A stretch of 64,000 nucleotides of DNA from Rhizobium leguminosarum (GTDB taxonomy: Bacteria > Pseudomonadota > Alphaproteobacteria > Rhizobiales > Rhizobiaceae), in NCBI RefSeq assembly GCF_001652265.1, contig NZ_LWBS01000120.1, forward strand, positions 1 to 64,000, written 5' to 3'. Positions 46,601-55,158 of the stretch are shown here, one piece after another. A model generated the notes under the pieces. The model did not search any database and was not told the origin of the DNA. It worked only from the letters and a program-made list of their open reading frames with translations. How positions within the stretch are numbered: the first letter of the stretch is position 1; each line of letters begins with the position of its first letter. Made by a program: the position numbers and the translations under genes.

Positions 46601-49600
46601 GCTGAACGAGAGCCAGAGCCGTCTCGAGGAGACGCTGACAACAGGTGCCGATGCGATCACCAATGCGGTTTCCGGCACGCATGTCGGCCTGAACGGTGTG
46701 CTCGACCAGAAGGCCGCCGCCCTCGCCGCCTCGCTGAGCGAAGGCCAGGCCCGCCTCGAGGAAGCCTTGGGGCACCGCACCGCCGCGATCATCGGCGCCG
46801 TAACGGCAACCCACGATCGGCTCACCGATACGCTCGACGAAAAGACCATGGCGCTCGCCATTTCGCTCGACGACAACCAGAGCCGCTTCGACAGTGTGCT
46901 CGAAGCCCGCAGCAACGCCATCATGGAGGCCGTCTCCGGTGCCGAGGCCCGGGTCGCCGGCGCCTTCTCCGACAAGACCGATGCGATCCGCACCGCCTAT
47001 ACCGACAATCAGCAGCGGCTCGAAAATGCGCTTTCCGAACATAGCGCCGCCCTCTCAGGCGTTCTCGATGCCGGCGGCACCCGCTTCGAGGATCTCGTCG
47101 GCGGCTTGACCGGCCGCATCGAAGGCCGTCTGACCGATGCACATACACGGCTCGGCGGCCTCGCCGACGAGGCCGCAGCGCGCATCGAGGGCGGGCTCGC
47201 CTCTGCCCATGAACGCATGCGCACGACCCTCGAAGACCGCGCCAACGCTATCGACCTGTCGCTGAACCAGGCCCATGCACTGATCAGCGATACGCTGGCC
47301 GAACAGGCGACCAGCATCGGCACCTCGGTGGCGACGAGCGTCGGCATGCTCGAATTGTCGCTGGAGCACCGTGAAGCCGCGATCCGTCAGGCGATCGATG
47401 CCGGCGCCCAGACATTGGAAGATCGCATGCATGCCGGCGCCGGCCAGATCGCCGGCCGCTTCCAGGAGGCGGCAAGTGCGATTTCGAGCTCCACCCAGGA
47501 TTTGTCCACCCATCTCGATCGGTCGGTCGAAAGTCTGACGGGCCGTTTTGAAGAAACCGGATCGCGTGTGGAAGCCGGTCTTGCGGCGATCGAGACCCGC
47601 ATCCGCGACGGCGTCGGCGGCGTTGCCGAAAAGGTCGAAGCCGCCAGCGGCCAGCTGTCCGGCGTGCTTGCCGACGGCGTCTCCCGTATAGGCGCGCTCA
47701 GCGATGACGCCACTCAGCGCATCTCGGCGACGCTCGAAGGCAGTGCTGCAAACCTCACTCAGGCGATCGACAGCCGCACCGCCAATCTGGCCGAGACGCT
47801 GGACAGCCGCACCACCAGCCTGACCGGCGCCATCGATGGCCGCACCGCGAGCCTCGCCGAAACCCTCGACCGCGGCAATGAACGCATCGAGGAACGCCTC
47901 TCTACGATGGACCGTGCGTTGACCTTCGGCCTCGAGGCCGTCAACCGTACCATCGAAGGCAAGGCCGCCGGTCTCGCCTCGACGCTGCGCAACGCAGTTG
48001 CCGACGCGGCCCAGGGAATGGAAGGCGAAGCGACGAGAACCACCGAACTGCTCGGCAAGACCGGCCAGCAATTCGCCGAGGATCTCAATGTGAAAAGCGA
48101 CGAATTCACCCGCACCATGGATGAGCGCTCGTCGCAGATCGTCACCCGCGTCGCCGAAGCTCAGAACCGGCTGGCAAGCCAAGCCGCTGCCGTTGCCCAA
48201 ACCTTCTCGGAAGCCGGCAACGCCATCGTCAACAAGGTCGCCGAGGCTGAGACCATCGTCGGCACGCAAGTCAATGCCATCTCAAAGGTGCTGTCGGATG
48301 CCGGCCAGTCTCTGGAGGCGCGCGGCAGTGCCATCCGCTCGGCGCTGTCGGGCACCGGCAGCGAAATTTCCGCCACCATGGCGGATGTAGACCGGGCGCT
48401 CGAAGCCCGCAGCAGCGCCATCCGCTCCAATCTTGAGGAGCGAGCCCGCGAGATCGATACGACGTTCTCCGAGATCGACCGGGCGCTCGAAGCGCGCGGC
48501 AACTCGATCCGCTCGACGCTCGAGGAGCGCACCCGCGACCTCAACTCGATGCTATCAGGCCGGTCGGTCGAATTGACGCGCATCCTCGACGAAACGGCCC
48601 GCCCGATCATCGACCGCTACACCGATGCCGGCGAGCAGGCCGCCGCCCGCATTACTGCCGCAGCCAACCTCAGCGCCGACCGTCTGCGCGCCGAAAACGA
48701 AGCGCTCGCCAGCGCCGTTGCCGCCCGCACCGAGAATGTCGCCAATGCCGTCAGCGCCATTGAGAACAGCCTGGTCGGCAACGTCAACGGCCTCGTCCAG
48801 CGCATGTCGGAAAGCAGCGCGGCGATGGCGATGATGATGAACCGCGCCGCCGAGCAACTGACCAGCGTCGACGGCCGTCTCGGCGACACCACCACGCGCT
48901 TTGCCGACTCCGCCACCAAGGCCGCCGAGATGGTCTCCGCCTCGACCAGGCTTCTGGAAGGCAAGGTCGACCGCCTCTCCGACATTTCGGGCCAGACGTT
49001 GGCACAGGTCGGCGGCATCATCGGCCGCTTCGACGAACACTCCAAGGTTCTGACCCAAGCTTCGCAGCTTCTCGGCGCCGCCCAGTCCAACCTCGCCTCG
49101 ACGCTCGAAGAGCGCGAGAGCGCTCTGCAGACGCTCTCGGTCGGCCTCGTCTCGCGCTCCGCGGAGATCGAAAAGACCATGCAAGGCCTCGGCGGCATGA
49201 TCGAGACCGTGTTCGAGCGGGCAGAACAGCGCTCCAGCCAGGTCACCGGCAATTTGCGCCAAGGCGTGCAATCCTCCTTCGCTGACATCGGCCGCATTCT
49301 CACCGAAACCGAGAAGCGCGCCCAGGAAGCGGCAGAGACGATGCGCCAGGCGATCACCCGCGCCGGCGACGAGGCCAATACGACGATCGACGGCACCTTC
49401 GCCAATGTCGAGCGCCGTTCCGGCGATCTCTCCAATCGCATTCGCGGCGGTCTCACCGCCTCGCTGTCGGAAGTCGAGCGCATGCTCGGCGAAGCCGGCC
49501 GCGCCTCCGACGGTGCCGCCCAGCACATGCGGGAAGCGCTGCGCGAGGCGATCGACGATGCAGTCGGCCGCTTCTCCGGCGCCACCGAAGATATCCGCCG

Positions 49601-50495
49601 CTCTGCCGCCGACATCCGCAGTGAGCTCGACGCCACCCGTGCCGAACTGAAGCGCGGCGCCTTCGATCTTCCCGAGGAAGCCAAGGAAAGCGCCTCGGCC
49701 ATGCGCCGGGCCGTCGCCGAGCAGATCAAGGCGCTGCAGGATATCTCCCAGCTCGTCGGCCGCTCCAGCCAGCAGCTCGAGATCTCCGAGCCTGTCGCCC
49801 GCACGCTTGCTCAGGTGCAGCCGGCCCCGCGTCCCGCCCAGCCGGTCGCAGCCCAGCCGCCGCAGCCGGCAGCGCCCCCGCCGCTTGAAGCGACGGGCCT
49901 GCGCGGAACGATCGCACCGTCTGCGCCAGCTGCCGCCCCACCGCGCGCCGCGCCACAGCCTGCCCCCGCTCGCCAGGAAACAGGTCGCCAGGAGCCGGCT
50001 CGTCCGGAAAGCGGCGGCTGGATCAGCGATCTCCTGCGTGGCGCATCGCGTGAGGAGGCTGCCGACGAGGCAGCTGGCCGTCCTCCGGCCCGCCAAGCGG
50101 AAACCGCCGCCCCTGCGACGCGCAGCAACAGCGACAACCGCAATCCGCGCCACGTCGTCGAATCGCTGAATTCGCTTTCAGTCGATATCGCCCGCGCCAT
50201 CGATCACGACGCCTCGGTCGATCTCTGGCGCCGTTATCAGCGCGGCGAGCGCGACGTCTTCACCCGCCGCCTCTACACGCTGAAGGGCCAGCAGACCTTC
50301 GACGAAATCAAGCGCAAATACGACCGCGAACCGGAATTCCGCACCGCCGTCGACCGCTACATCGGTGATTTCGAAAAGCTGCTCGCCGACGTCGCCCGCA
50401 CCGACCCGAACCGGACGGTGACGCAGTCCTACCTCACCTCGGATACGGGCAAGGTCTACACCATGCTCGCCCACGCCGCAGGCAGGCTCGGCTGA
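43647..50495 (+). CDS. Giant coiled-coil Growth Pole Ring (GPR/RgsE)-like protein
   Basis: 2282 residues from the ATG at 43647 (MANNKYNESIEDKAFKALDE), with GAGG 9 bases upstream. After a polar N-terminus come two membrane helices (about 112-132 FSVLWVMAGLGLMSLLYA and 142-170 VIAGLVGIIVPVMMFYAFAI), then some 1850 residues of Ala/Glu/Arg/Thr-rich amphipathic helix in 11-residue periods (apolipoprotein-like), a Pro/Ala-rich linker (about 2052-2130) and a conserved C-terminal domain (SLSVDIARAIDHDASVDLWR). Size, topology and composition match Agrobacterium GPR and Sinorhizobium RgsE, which form a ring at the growing pole and are needed for polar growth. Assignment is by recognition, not alignment. 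Confidence 0.88.
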   Translation: MANNKYNESIEDKAFKALDEALQIDFSKDNVPSRRGDAPQAPEANVSDPSNARNQQAQDEAQRRSRRGAAGEQTSRGPAFTPANDASRNTPASILKSFDGASSRSAVRTATLFSVLWVMAGLGLMSLLYAPQIWQIRSLADLVALPGVIAGLVGIIVPVMMFYAFAIMISRAQDMRNAARSMAEVALRLAEPETIASERIMTVGQAVRREVSAMNEGIERTIARASELETLVHSEVNALERSYADNELRVRGLVHELGSEREAIVNHADRIRTSIGSVHDQLKEELSLATEEIAVRLATSGEAFASLIDTRAATILEKSDSALQSMGSLLSAKTDTLLQTLNASGFALATEFDNRLEALSVNLNDHGERLLSQFETRASTMDSSTEKLNAALNERTHQLNEILIARTREINESLTSGERTIGGTLDDVLSKLNSALDEKGASFRQSLQTTADDAVMDLDVRSGFFEERLQTTVAQLSTAFDERVAEFTSAFDKRTGSLDTKLMESLARINETLTGGSDSIDGILNSGIDRLGSSMTDQSLALATALATGHDVLESTLGSRAEEITTALTSRTGELTSALQSATSDIALTLASGTSELQNNLQTRSAEFRDTLRTTTTDLTTAVTAGTEQVTAAFGGRAEELSGVLTARAAEISEALGTAHGRIDSVMAERGGALVEALTTHHGRFEEALTTRSDAIINAVSGTHDRLAETLDEKSMALAISLNESQARIEDTLETRSEAFLNAVSGTHDRLSETLDSKAAALTTSLDERHARIEDALGTRAEALLNTVSGTRDRLAETLDEKAMALAISLNEGQARIEDTLETRSAALLNAVSSTHDRLSETLDGTAAAFANSLSEGQARIENTLETRSAALLNAVSGTHDRLSETLDEKAMALAISLNESQSRIEDTLEARSEAFLKAVSGTHDRLSETLDEKATAIAASLNEGQSRLQDTLESRSESFLNAVSATHDRLSETLDDRSMALAISLNESQSRLEETLTTGADAITNAVSGTHVGLNGVLDQKAAALAASLSEGQARLEEALGHRTAAIIGAVTATHDRLTDTLDEKTMALAISLDDNQSRFDSVLEARSNAIMEAVSGAEARVAGAFSDKTDAIRTAYTDNQQRLENALSEHSAALSGVLDAGGTRFEDLVGGLTGRIEGRLTDAHTRLGGLADEAAARIEGGLASAHERMRTTLEDRANAIDLSLNQAHALISDTLAEQATSIGTSVATSVGMLELSLEHREAAIRQAIDAGAQTLEDRMHAGAGQIAGRFQEAASAISSSTQDLSTHLDRSVESLTGRFEETGSRVEAGLAAIETRIRDGVGGVAEKVEAASGQLSGVLADGVSRIGALSDDATQRISATLEGSAANLTQAIDSRTANLAETLDSRTTSLTGAIDGRTASLAETLDRGNERIEERLSTMDRALTFGLEAVNRTIEGKAAGLASTLRNAVADAAQGMEGEATRTTELLGKTGQQFAEDLNVKSDEFTRTMDERSSQIVTRVAEAQNRLASQAAAVAQTFSEAGNAIVNKVAEAETIVGTQVNAISKVLSDAGQSLEARGSAIRSALSGTGSEISATMADVDRALEARSSAIRSNLEERAREIDTTFSEIDRALEARGNSIRSTLEERTRDLNSMLSGRSVELTRILDETARPIIDRYTDAGEQAAARITAAANLSADRLRAENEALASAVAARTENVANAVSAIENSLVGNVNGLVQRMSESSAAMAMMMNRAAEQLTSVDGRLGDTTTRFADSATKAAEMVSASTRLLEGKVDRLSDISGQTLAQVGGIIGRFDEHSKVLTQASQLLGAAQSNLASTLEERESALQTLSVGLVSRSAEIEKTMQGLGGMIETVFERAEQRSSQVTGNLRQGVQSSFADIGRILTETEKRAQEAAETMRQAITRAGDEANTTIDGTFANVERRSGDLSNRIRGGLTASLSEVERMLGEAGRASDGAAQHMREALREAIDDAVGRFSGATEDIRRSAADIRSELDATRAELKRGAFDLPEEAKESASAMRRAVAEQIKALQDISQLVGRSSQQLEISEPVARTLAQVQPAPRPAQPVAAQPPQPAAPPPLEATGLRGTIAPSAPAAAPPRAAPQPAPARQETGRQEPARPESGGWISDLLRGASREEAADEAAGRPPARQAETAAPATRSNSDNRNPRHVVESLNSLSVDIARAIDHDASVDLWRRYQRGERDVFTRRLYTLKGQQTFDEIKRKYDREPEFRTAVDRYIGDFEKLLADVARTDPNRTVTQSYLTSDTGKVYTMLAHAAGRLG
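45717..47036 (+). repeat. Ten tandem 132-bp (44-residue) repeats inside the GPR-like gene
   Basis: Residues 691-1130 consist of ten 44-residue units of the form TRSEAFLNAVSGTHDRLSET followed by LDEKAMALAISLNE and SQARIEDTLE; 44 is four 11-residue helical periods. Odd units carry MALAISL and even units carry AAALxxSL or similar, so the true repeat is 88 residues (264 bp), five times. Units 1-7 are most alike; 8-10 are degenerate. Such a unit would form a long regular amphipathic rod. Confidence 0.85.
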
Positions 50496-50790
50496 GCCTG
50501 ATGTGTAAAAACCGGAGCCACCACGCGGCTCCGGTCTGACGGCCGCGGCATACCTTCTTCTCGCCAGCCGGGGTCCGAAGGACGGGTCGAGACCTGTGGC
50601 TCGACCCCGGTCGGTGCCGGAGCGATAGCGAGGCGATGAGGGGGTGAGCGGCAAAGCCGCGAATGCACTGAGCGCAAGCGAAGAGCAATGAATGGCGCGT
50701 CGTGTGGCCCCCTCATCCGACCCTGCGGGCCACCTTCTCCCCGCTGGGGAGAAGAAGGAGCAAGCCGCGCCGGCCCCGGCTTCCCGTATA
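50496..50790. repeat. Intergenic region with terminator hairpin and rhizobial repeat
   Basis: Between two convergent genes. ACCGGAGCC (50511-50519) and GGCTCCGGT (50527-50535) form a perfect 9-bp stem that on the minus strand is followed by TTTTTACA, so it can end the synthetase-like transcript. Farther right, CTTCTCCCC/GGGGAGAAG (50734-50754) with CCCCTCATCCGACCCTGCGG before it is a common Rhizobium intergenic repeat. No gene is seen. Confidence 0.65.
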
Positions 50791-51675
50791 CTACCGATCG
50801 GCGGCCATGCTCCAGTTATAAATGCACCGATCGAGACCGATGGCGATCTCAAGCACGAGCACGCCGTGGTCGACGGCAGCTTCCTTCTTCGGCTGCGACC
50901 GGTAACGCTGCGGAAAATCCGTGCGTCGCGAGATCGAGCAGACCTCCATCCACTTGTCACCATTGTCGACCTCGATGTCGACAGTCACCTCGGAATAATC
51001 CGGCAGCCGGTCGGAGGGTACGATCCGCGTCGGCAGATGGATCAGCGATGCGATCATCCGGCGGACCGGCTCGAGGCAGGCGGCGTGATAGTCGTTACCG
51101 CTATCGGCCGTGAAGGCGCATTGGAATTCGAGCTGCCAGAATTCCTTCAGCCGCATATGTTTGGTCGGCTGTTCCTGCTCGCGACGATAGGATCTGCCCG
51201 CTTGCCAGACGCAGAGCGGCAGCCGTGTCTTGGAATGATTGCCGAGAATATGCTGCATATAGATGTAGGTCGACGGCGTGGTCTCCGGTCTCAGCACCAG
51301 CGCGGTATCGCTGGTGGAGAGCTGCTCCTGGACCCAGATGTCGGCGTTCGAATAGGCGGTTGAAACAAGTGACCGCGGCATCAGCGCCGGCGCCTCGACC
51401 CTCCTGACATCCCAGGCCGGATTGACGGATCTGAGAAAACTGCGGACCTCTTGCGAGAAGAAGCCGATCATATGATCGCGCAGATGGATCTCGCGCTCCT
51501 CCCAATGGACGAGCGAATTGACATGATAAATATTGAGCACGGTGCCTGTCTCCCTGGCAGCCTTGATTGACGTGGTGAGGGGCTTTACGTCCAGCAGCGC
51601 GCCGGACGCCGATAGCGCCCGTACGTCACAGCAGGACGCGGAGACCTCGTCCGTCAAAAGCGCGCAAGTTCGCAA
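50791..51675 (-). CDS. Orphan class II aminoacyl-tRNA-synthetase-like core protein
   Basis: Up to 294 residues from a TTG at 51675; the true start is uncertain. Class II catalytic motifs are present: motif 1-like SVNPAWDVRRVEAPALMPRS, an ATP-region VLRPETTPSTYIYMQHIL, motif 2 AGRSYRREQ...MRLKEFWQLEFQ and motif 3 VLEIAIGLDRCIYN. The RPET and motif 2 style is closest to the dimeric GlyRS/ProRS/ThrRS group (class IIa). The chain stops right after motif 3, so there is no anticodon-binding domain. Rhizobia use the unrelated GlyQS enzyme for glycine, so this is probably a paralogue with another job, such as aminoacylating or adenylating a different acceptor. Function unknown. Confidence 0.75.
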   Translation of the reverse strand: MRTCALLTDEVSASCCDVRALSASGALLDVKPLTTSIKAARETGTVLNIYHVNSLVHWEEREIHLRDHMIGFFSQEVRSFLRSVNPAWDVRRVEAPALMPRSLVSTAYSNADIWVQEQLSTSDTALVLRPETTPSTYIYMQHILGNHSKTRLPLCVWQAGRSYRREQEQPTKHMRLKEFWQLEFQCAFTADSGNDYHAACLEPVRRMIASLIHLPTRIVPSDRLPDYSEVTVDIEVDNGDKWMEVCSISRRTDFPQRYRSQPKKEAAVDHGVLVLEIAIGLDRCIYNWSMAADR

Positions 51676-51927
51676 CCTGCGGGCAGGTGCTGATATGACG
51701 GGAGATGGGCGCGCGCTTCGTGCTCATGGCGAAATTCTCTACGTGCCCAGCCGGACATTGTCAAACGGGCCGCAGCGAGCCGGACGTCGGTCGAAGGACG
51801 TGGTGAGACAAAAGGGATCATCTGTGGATGAGCCTTTTTTGTTGCCCCCGGTCCTTCATTCCGTCACAAACCTTTTTGATCCCCTTGCGTTCAAGCTAAT
51901 GACCAAACGATAGAGACAGCAACATTG

Positions 51928-52803
51928 ATGATTAAGACGACATCTAGGCTCCTTGCCACCGCCCTCTCCTCTGCTTTCCTGATGGGCGCCGTCACGCTGG
52001 CTGAGGCCGGCCAGGCAAGTTTCGTCGTCGATGCGCAGTCCGGCCAGGTCCTCGAAGGTTCCAATCAGGACGATCTGAACTATCCCGCGTCACTGACCAA
52101 AATGATGACGCTCTATCTCGCCTTCGAGGCCCTGCATAACGGACGCCTCAACTGGGATCAGAAGCTCACCATGTCGGAAAATGCCGAAAGCAAAGAACCC
52201 TTCAAGCTTGCCGTCGGGGCTGGCCGCAAGGTGACGCTGCGCGAAGCGGTCGAAGGGATTGTCGTGCTGTCCGCCAACGACGCTGCTGTGGCGATCGCCG
52301 AGCAGCTTGGCGGCTCCGAACAGGCTTTCGCCAAGGCGATGACCGACAAGGCACGCCAGCTCGGCATGAAGGATACGGTCTTCAAGAATCCATCGGGCCT
52401 TCCCGATCCTGAGCAAGTCACCACGGCGCGGGATATGGCGACACTTGGCGTTTCGCTGATGCGGGACTTTCCCGAGGAGTTCAAGCTCTTCTCCATGCGC
52501 GGTTTCCAGTTCCGTGGCATGAAGCTGCGCGGCCACAACAACCTCATGTATCGCTATGACGGCGTCGACGGCATCAAGACCGGCTACACCGACGCATCGG
52601 GCTACAATGTCGTGACGTCGGCGCTGAAGGATGGCCGCCGCGTGGTCGGCGTGGTCATGGGCGAAAAGACCGCGAGCATACGCGACGACAAGATGGCAAG
52701 CTTGCTGGACAGCACTCTGTCGCCGTCATCGACTGCCACAGCTTCCACGACACCTGGCAGCCAGCCGGGAGCGACGATGACGGATTCGCAACCGACCAAA
52801 TAG
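51928..52803 (+). CDS. D-alanyl-D-alanine carboxypeptidase (peptidase S11)
   Basis: 291 residues from the ATG at 51928. A signal peptide (about 1-28, ends AEAG) exports it to the periplasm. All three penicillin-binding motifs are intact: S55-L-T-K58, S115-A-N117 and K217-T-G. It trims the terminal D-Ala of peptidoglycan stem peptides. The chain ends soon after the catalytic domain with a low-complexity Ser/Thr tail (SPSSTATASTTPGSQPGATM) and lacks the PBP5-type C-terminal domain and amphipathic anchor, so it may be soluble. It stands alone. Confidence 0.94.
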   Translation: MIKTTSRLLATALSSAFLMGAVTLAEAGQASFVVDAQSGQVLEGSNQDDLNYPASLTKMMTLYLAFEALHNGRLNWDQKLTMSENAESKEPFKLAVGAGRKVTLREAVEGIVVLSANDAAVAIAEQLGGSEQAFAKAMTDKARQLGMKDTVFKNPSGLPDPEQVTTARDMATLGVSLMRDFPEEFKLFSMRGFQFRGMKLRGHNNLMYRYDGVDGIKTGYTDASGYNVVTSALKDGRRVVGVVMGEKTASIRDDKMASLLDSTLSPSSTATASTTPGSQPGATMTDSQPTK

Positions 52804-53140
52804 GCCAGATAGCAGAGACCTGCCGGCCCGAAAATCGGAAGCGATTTCCGGAAAGCACTATACGTAGGCTCAAGAGTTAAAGCGTCCGAAAGGACGCACG
52901 GCGCCCTCGGAGCGTCGAGCAGATCGAGTTGCTGCAGCGCAGCCAGGCGATCATTTTCGCGCGAGATCGCTTCCGATGACGATTTCCCAAATACTCGTGC
53001 AACCACCACGCAGCACTGTATGATGCGTTCCATAAATTCATCAAGAAATTGAATACGATGACGACCCTGGCGTCATCAGGGTCGAAAATTTTTCAAAAGA
53101 CGGCAAGGCCGCACGCGAAATCCCGTCCTGGAAACGCAGA
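52804..53140. repeat. Intergenic region with rhizobial hairpin repeat
   Basis: 337 bases between convergent genes. GCGTCC-GAAA-GGACGC (52882-52897) followed by ACGGCGC is one member of a hairpin family seen again at 59601. Further on, CGACCCTG/CAGGGTCG (53062-53084) forms an 8-bp stem followed on the plus strand by AAAATTTTTC, a possible terminator. No gene is seen. Confidence 0.55.
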
Positions 53141-53752
53141 TCAGATCGAACGCAGCGTCCAGCTGACGATCTCGGACGCGACCGTGGAGAAGGCGCGGTC
53201 GAGGCCTTTGACGAAGCCGTCATTGTCGCCGCCGGCCGGCGCCATGGCGCGGAACACCTCCTGGGCGCGCACCGAGCCGTTGCGGTCATTGAGGATCTTG
53301 GCGGAAATCTCGACCACCGCCTGGTTGCCGTTCGAAGCATCGATCTCGAAGGAGCGGATATCGGTGACGATCTGGTAGTCGATCGCCAGCCCCTGCCCCG
53401 GCATGCCGACGCCGCCGAGCTTGCCGGAGTTCTCGAAGGCTTCCACCAGCTTCGACTGCACTATGCGCGGCAGCTTGTCGCCCCACTGCGCCTTCGAGAG
53501 ATACTGGATTTCCGAAGGCGAAACACGGATGACGATCTGCTCGCTGTCGAGCGACCTCAGCGCTGTCGGGCTGGCGATCAGGATCTGGCGGGATTTGGCC
53601 GCGGGCCCGCTGCCATCGACGGCGGCGGGCAGGTCATAGGTGTCGTTCTTGGCCGCGGTGCCGCACCCCGAAAGGATCAGCGCCGTCAGCGGCAGCGCGA
53701 TCACCGTTCCCCTGATCCAAGAACGGCGTGACGACAGATGCGATGCGACCAT
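53141..53752 (-). CDS. ABC-type transport auxiliary lipoprotein (PqiC/MlaX-like)
   Basis: 203 residues with a lipoprotein signal: a basic N-terminus, hydrophobic VIALPLTALI and lipobox LSGCG. The mature part has ILIASPTALRSLDSEQIVIR, YLSKAQWGDKLPRIVQSKLV and FVKGLDRAFSTVASEIVSW, the pattern of the ABC-transport auxiliary (PqiC-like) family found with MlaD/Mce systems. It is the last gene of a four-gene minus-strand unit (permease, ATPase, MlaD, this lipoprotein) and probably docks the complex to the outer membrane. Confidence 0.9.
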   Translation of the reverse strand: MVASHLSSRRSWIRGTVIALPLTALILSGCGTAAKNDTYDLPAAVDGSGPAAKSRQILIASPTALRSLDSEQIVIRVSPSEIQYLSKAQWGDKLPRIVQSKLVEAFENSGKLGGVGMPGQGLAIDYQIVTDIRSFEIDASNGNQAVVEISAKILNDRNGSVRAQEVFRAMAPAGGDNDGFVKGLDRAFSTVASEIVSWTLRSI

Positions 53753-53778
53753 ATTCGGCTACCCCTGACTTCCCCAGT

Positions 53779-55149
53779 TTAACGCCGCGTCCGGCCGTCA
53801 TATTGCTTGACCGTTTCCCCGCCGAAGATCAGGCGTTGCGGATTGCGATCGAAGTTGGTGATCGTATCGTTCAGATTGCTCACGGTTCCGCGCATGTCGT
53901 TGACGAGAGTCTGCACGTCGCGCAAGCCGCCGCTCGAGAATTTCTGCAGATTGTCGGCGATCGGCCCGATGCGCGAATTCAGGCTGTCGGCCACCTTCTT
54001 GAAGGATTCCAGCGTCTCGCGCGCCTCAGTGAACAGCGATTGCGTATTGTCGGTGCCGAGCAGCGCATCGACCTTGATGAGAATGCCGTCGATGCGGGTC
54101 GAGGCCGAATTCAGTTTGTTGGAAAGCTGCGACACGTCCTGGATCGTCTGGTCGATATCTTTCTGACGCGCCGAAACCGTGTTGGCGACATCGCGGATCG
54201 AGGCGACGGCAGCGCGTGCATCCTTGGTCGCCTGCGCGATATCGTCGACCGAACCCTTCACCTTCGCCGGGTCGATCTGGGCAACGAGCGTGTCGACGCG
54301 GTCGAGTGTCGCCTGCGCCTGCTTGCCGAAATCGTTGAAGGTGGTGGCCGTCTCGTCGAACTTCTGGATCGCGCCCTTGAGGTCGCCCGAAGCATCGGCG
54401 ACATTGGCGGTAATCTTCTCGGCATTGGAGACGATGTTGTCGATCTTCTGTGCATCGACCGCCTTGACCAGCTTTTCGACGGCTTGAAGCGTCGAATCGA
54501 CACGACCGGAGACCGCCTTCACTGTATTGGAGAGTTCACCCACGCTCTGCAGGAAGGAGTCGATATTGCCGGAATTCTTGGCAAGCGCATCCGAGAACGT
54601 CTCGGCATTCTTGAAAGTCTCGGTCAGCGGCCCGCGCGAATCTTCGATGAAACCCTGAAGTTCACCAACCGCGTCGTTGGCACGATCGAGGATCTTGTCG
54701 GCTGTTGCCAGAAGATTGGTGACGCTTGACTGGTCGGCGACGATGACGGCGCGTTTGCCGTTGTCGATCGCATGCTGGAGGATGCTTTCCTCGCCCTTCC
54801 GGCCGCCTGACAGTTCGATATAGGCAGCGCCCGTCAAGCCCTGGATTTCAAGGGCGGCCTTGGTCGAGGGATAGATCGGCGCATCGGTGCGCACCTGGGT
54901 GAAGGCCAGCGAATATTGCGGATCGTCGGCATCGATCGACAACGTCTGCACCGAGCCGATCTGGATGCCGTTGAAGCGCACCGGCGAGCCGACGCTGAGG
55001 CCGTTGGCCGAGCCCGGAATACGCACGATCAGTTCCGTCATCGGGCCGCCGCGGCCATATTCGGCCATCCAGTAGACGAAGCCGAAGGCAGCCGCGATCA
55101 CCAGCACCGTGAAAAAACCGACAATCGTGTAGTTGGCTTTGGTTTCCAT
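53779..55149 (-). CDS. MlaD/Mce family substrate-binding protein
   Basis: 456 residues. One membrane helix (YTIVGFFTVLVIAAAFGFVY, about 7-27), then the MCE domain (about 40-120: VRIPGSANGLSVGSPVRFNG, IGSVQTLSID, LTGAAYIELSGG), then a long Ala/Asp/Ser-rich coiled coil to the C-terminus. MlaD-type proteins bind lipids in the periplasm and pass them between the membranes. The long tail makes this the PqiB/Mce-like larger form rather than the short E. coli MlaD. It follows the ATPase gene by 9 bases. Confidence 0.92.
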   Translation of the reverse strand: METKANYTIVGFFTVLVIAAAFGFVYWMAEYGRGGPMTELIVRIPGSANGLSVGSPVRFNGIQIGSVQTLSIDADDPQYSLAFTQVRTDAPIYPSTKAALEIQGLTGAAYIELSGGRKGEESILQHAIDNGKRAVIVADQSSVTNLLATADKILDRANDAVGELQGFIEDSRGPLTETFKNAETFSDALAKNSGNIDSFLQSVGELSNTVKAVSGRVDSTLQAVEKLVKAVDAQKIDNIVSNAEKITANVADASGDLKGAIQKFDETATTFNDFGKQAQATLDRVDTLVAQIDPAKVKGSVDDIAQATKDARAAVASIRDVANTVSARQKDIDQTIQDVSQLSNKLNSASTRIDGILIKVDALLGTDNTQSLFTEARETLESFKKVADSLNSRIGPIADNLQKFSSGGLRDVQTLVNDMRGTVSNLNDTITNFDRNPQRLIFGGETVKQYDGRTRR

Positions 55150-55158
55150 CTTATCCGG

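Noticed and set aside
45420..47042. A 540-codon open frame on the minus strand inside the GPR-like gene
   Set aside because: It mirrors the repeats of the plus-strand gene and is repetitive only because they are; no binding site and no protein family fits.
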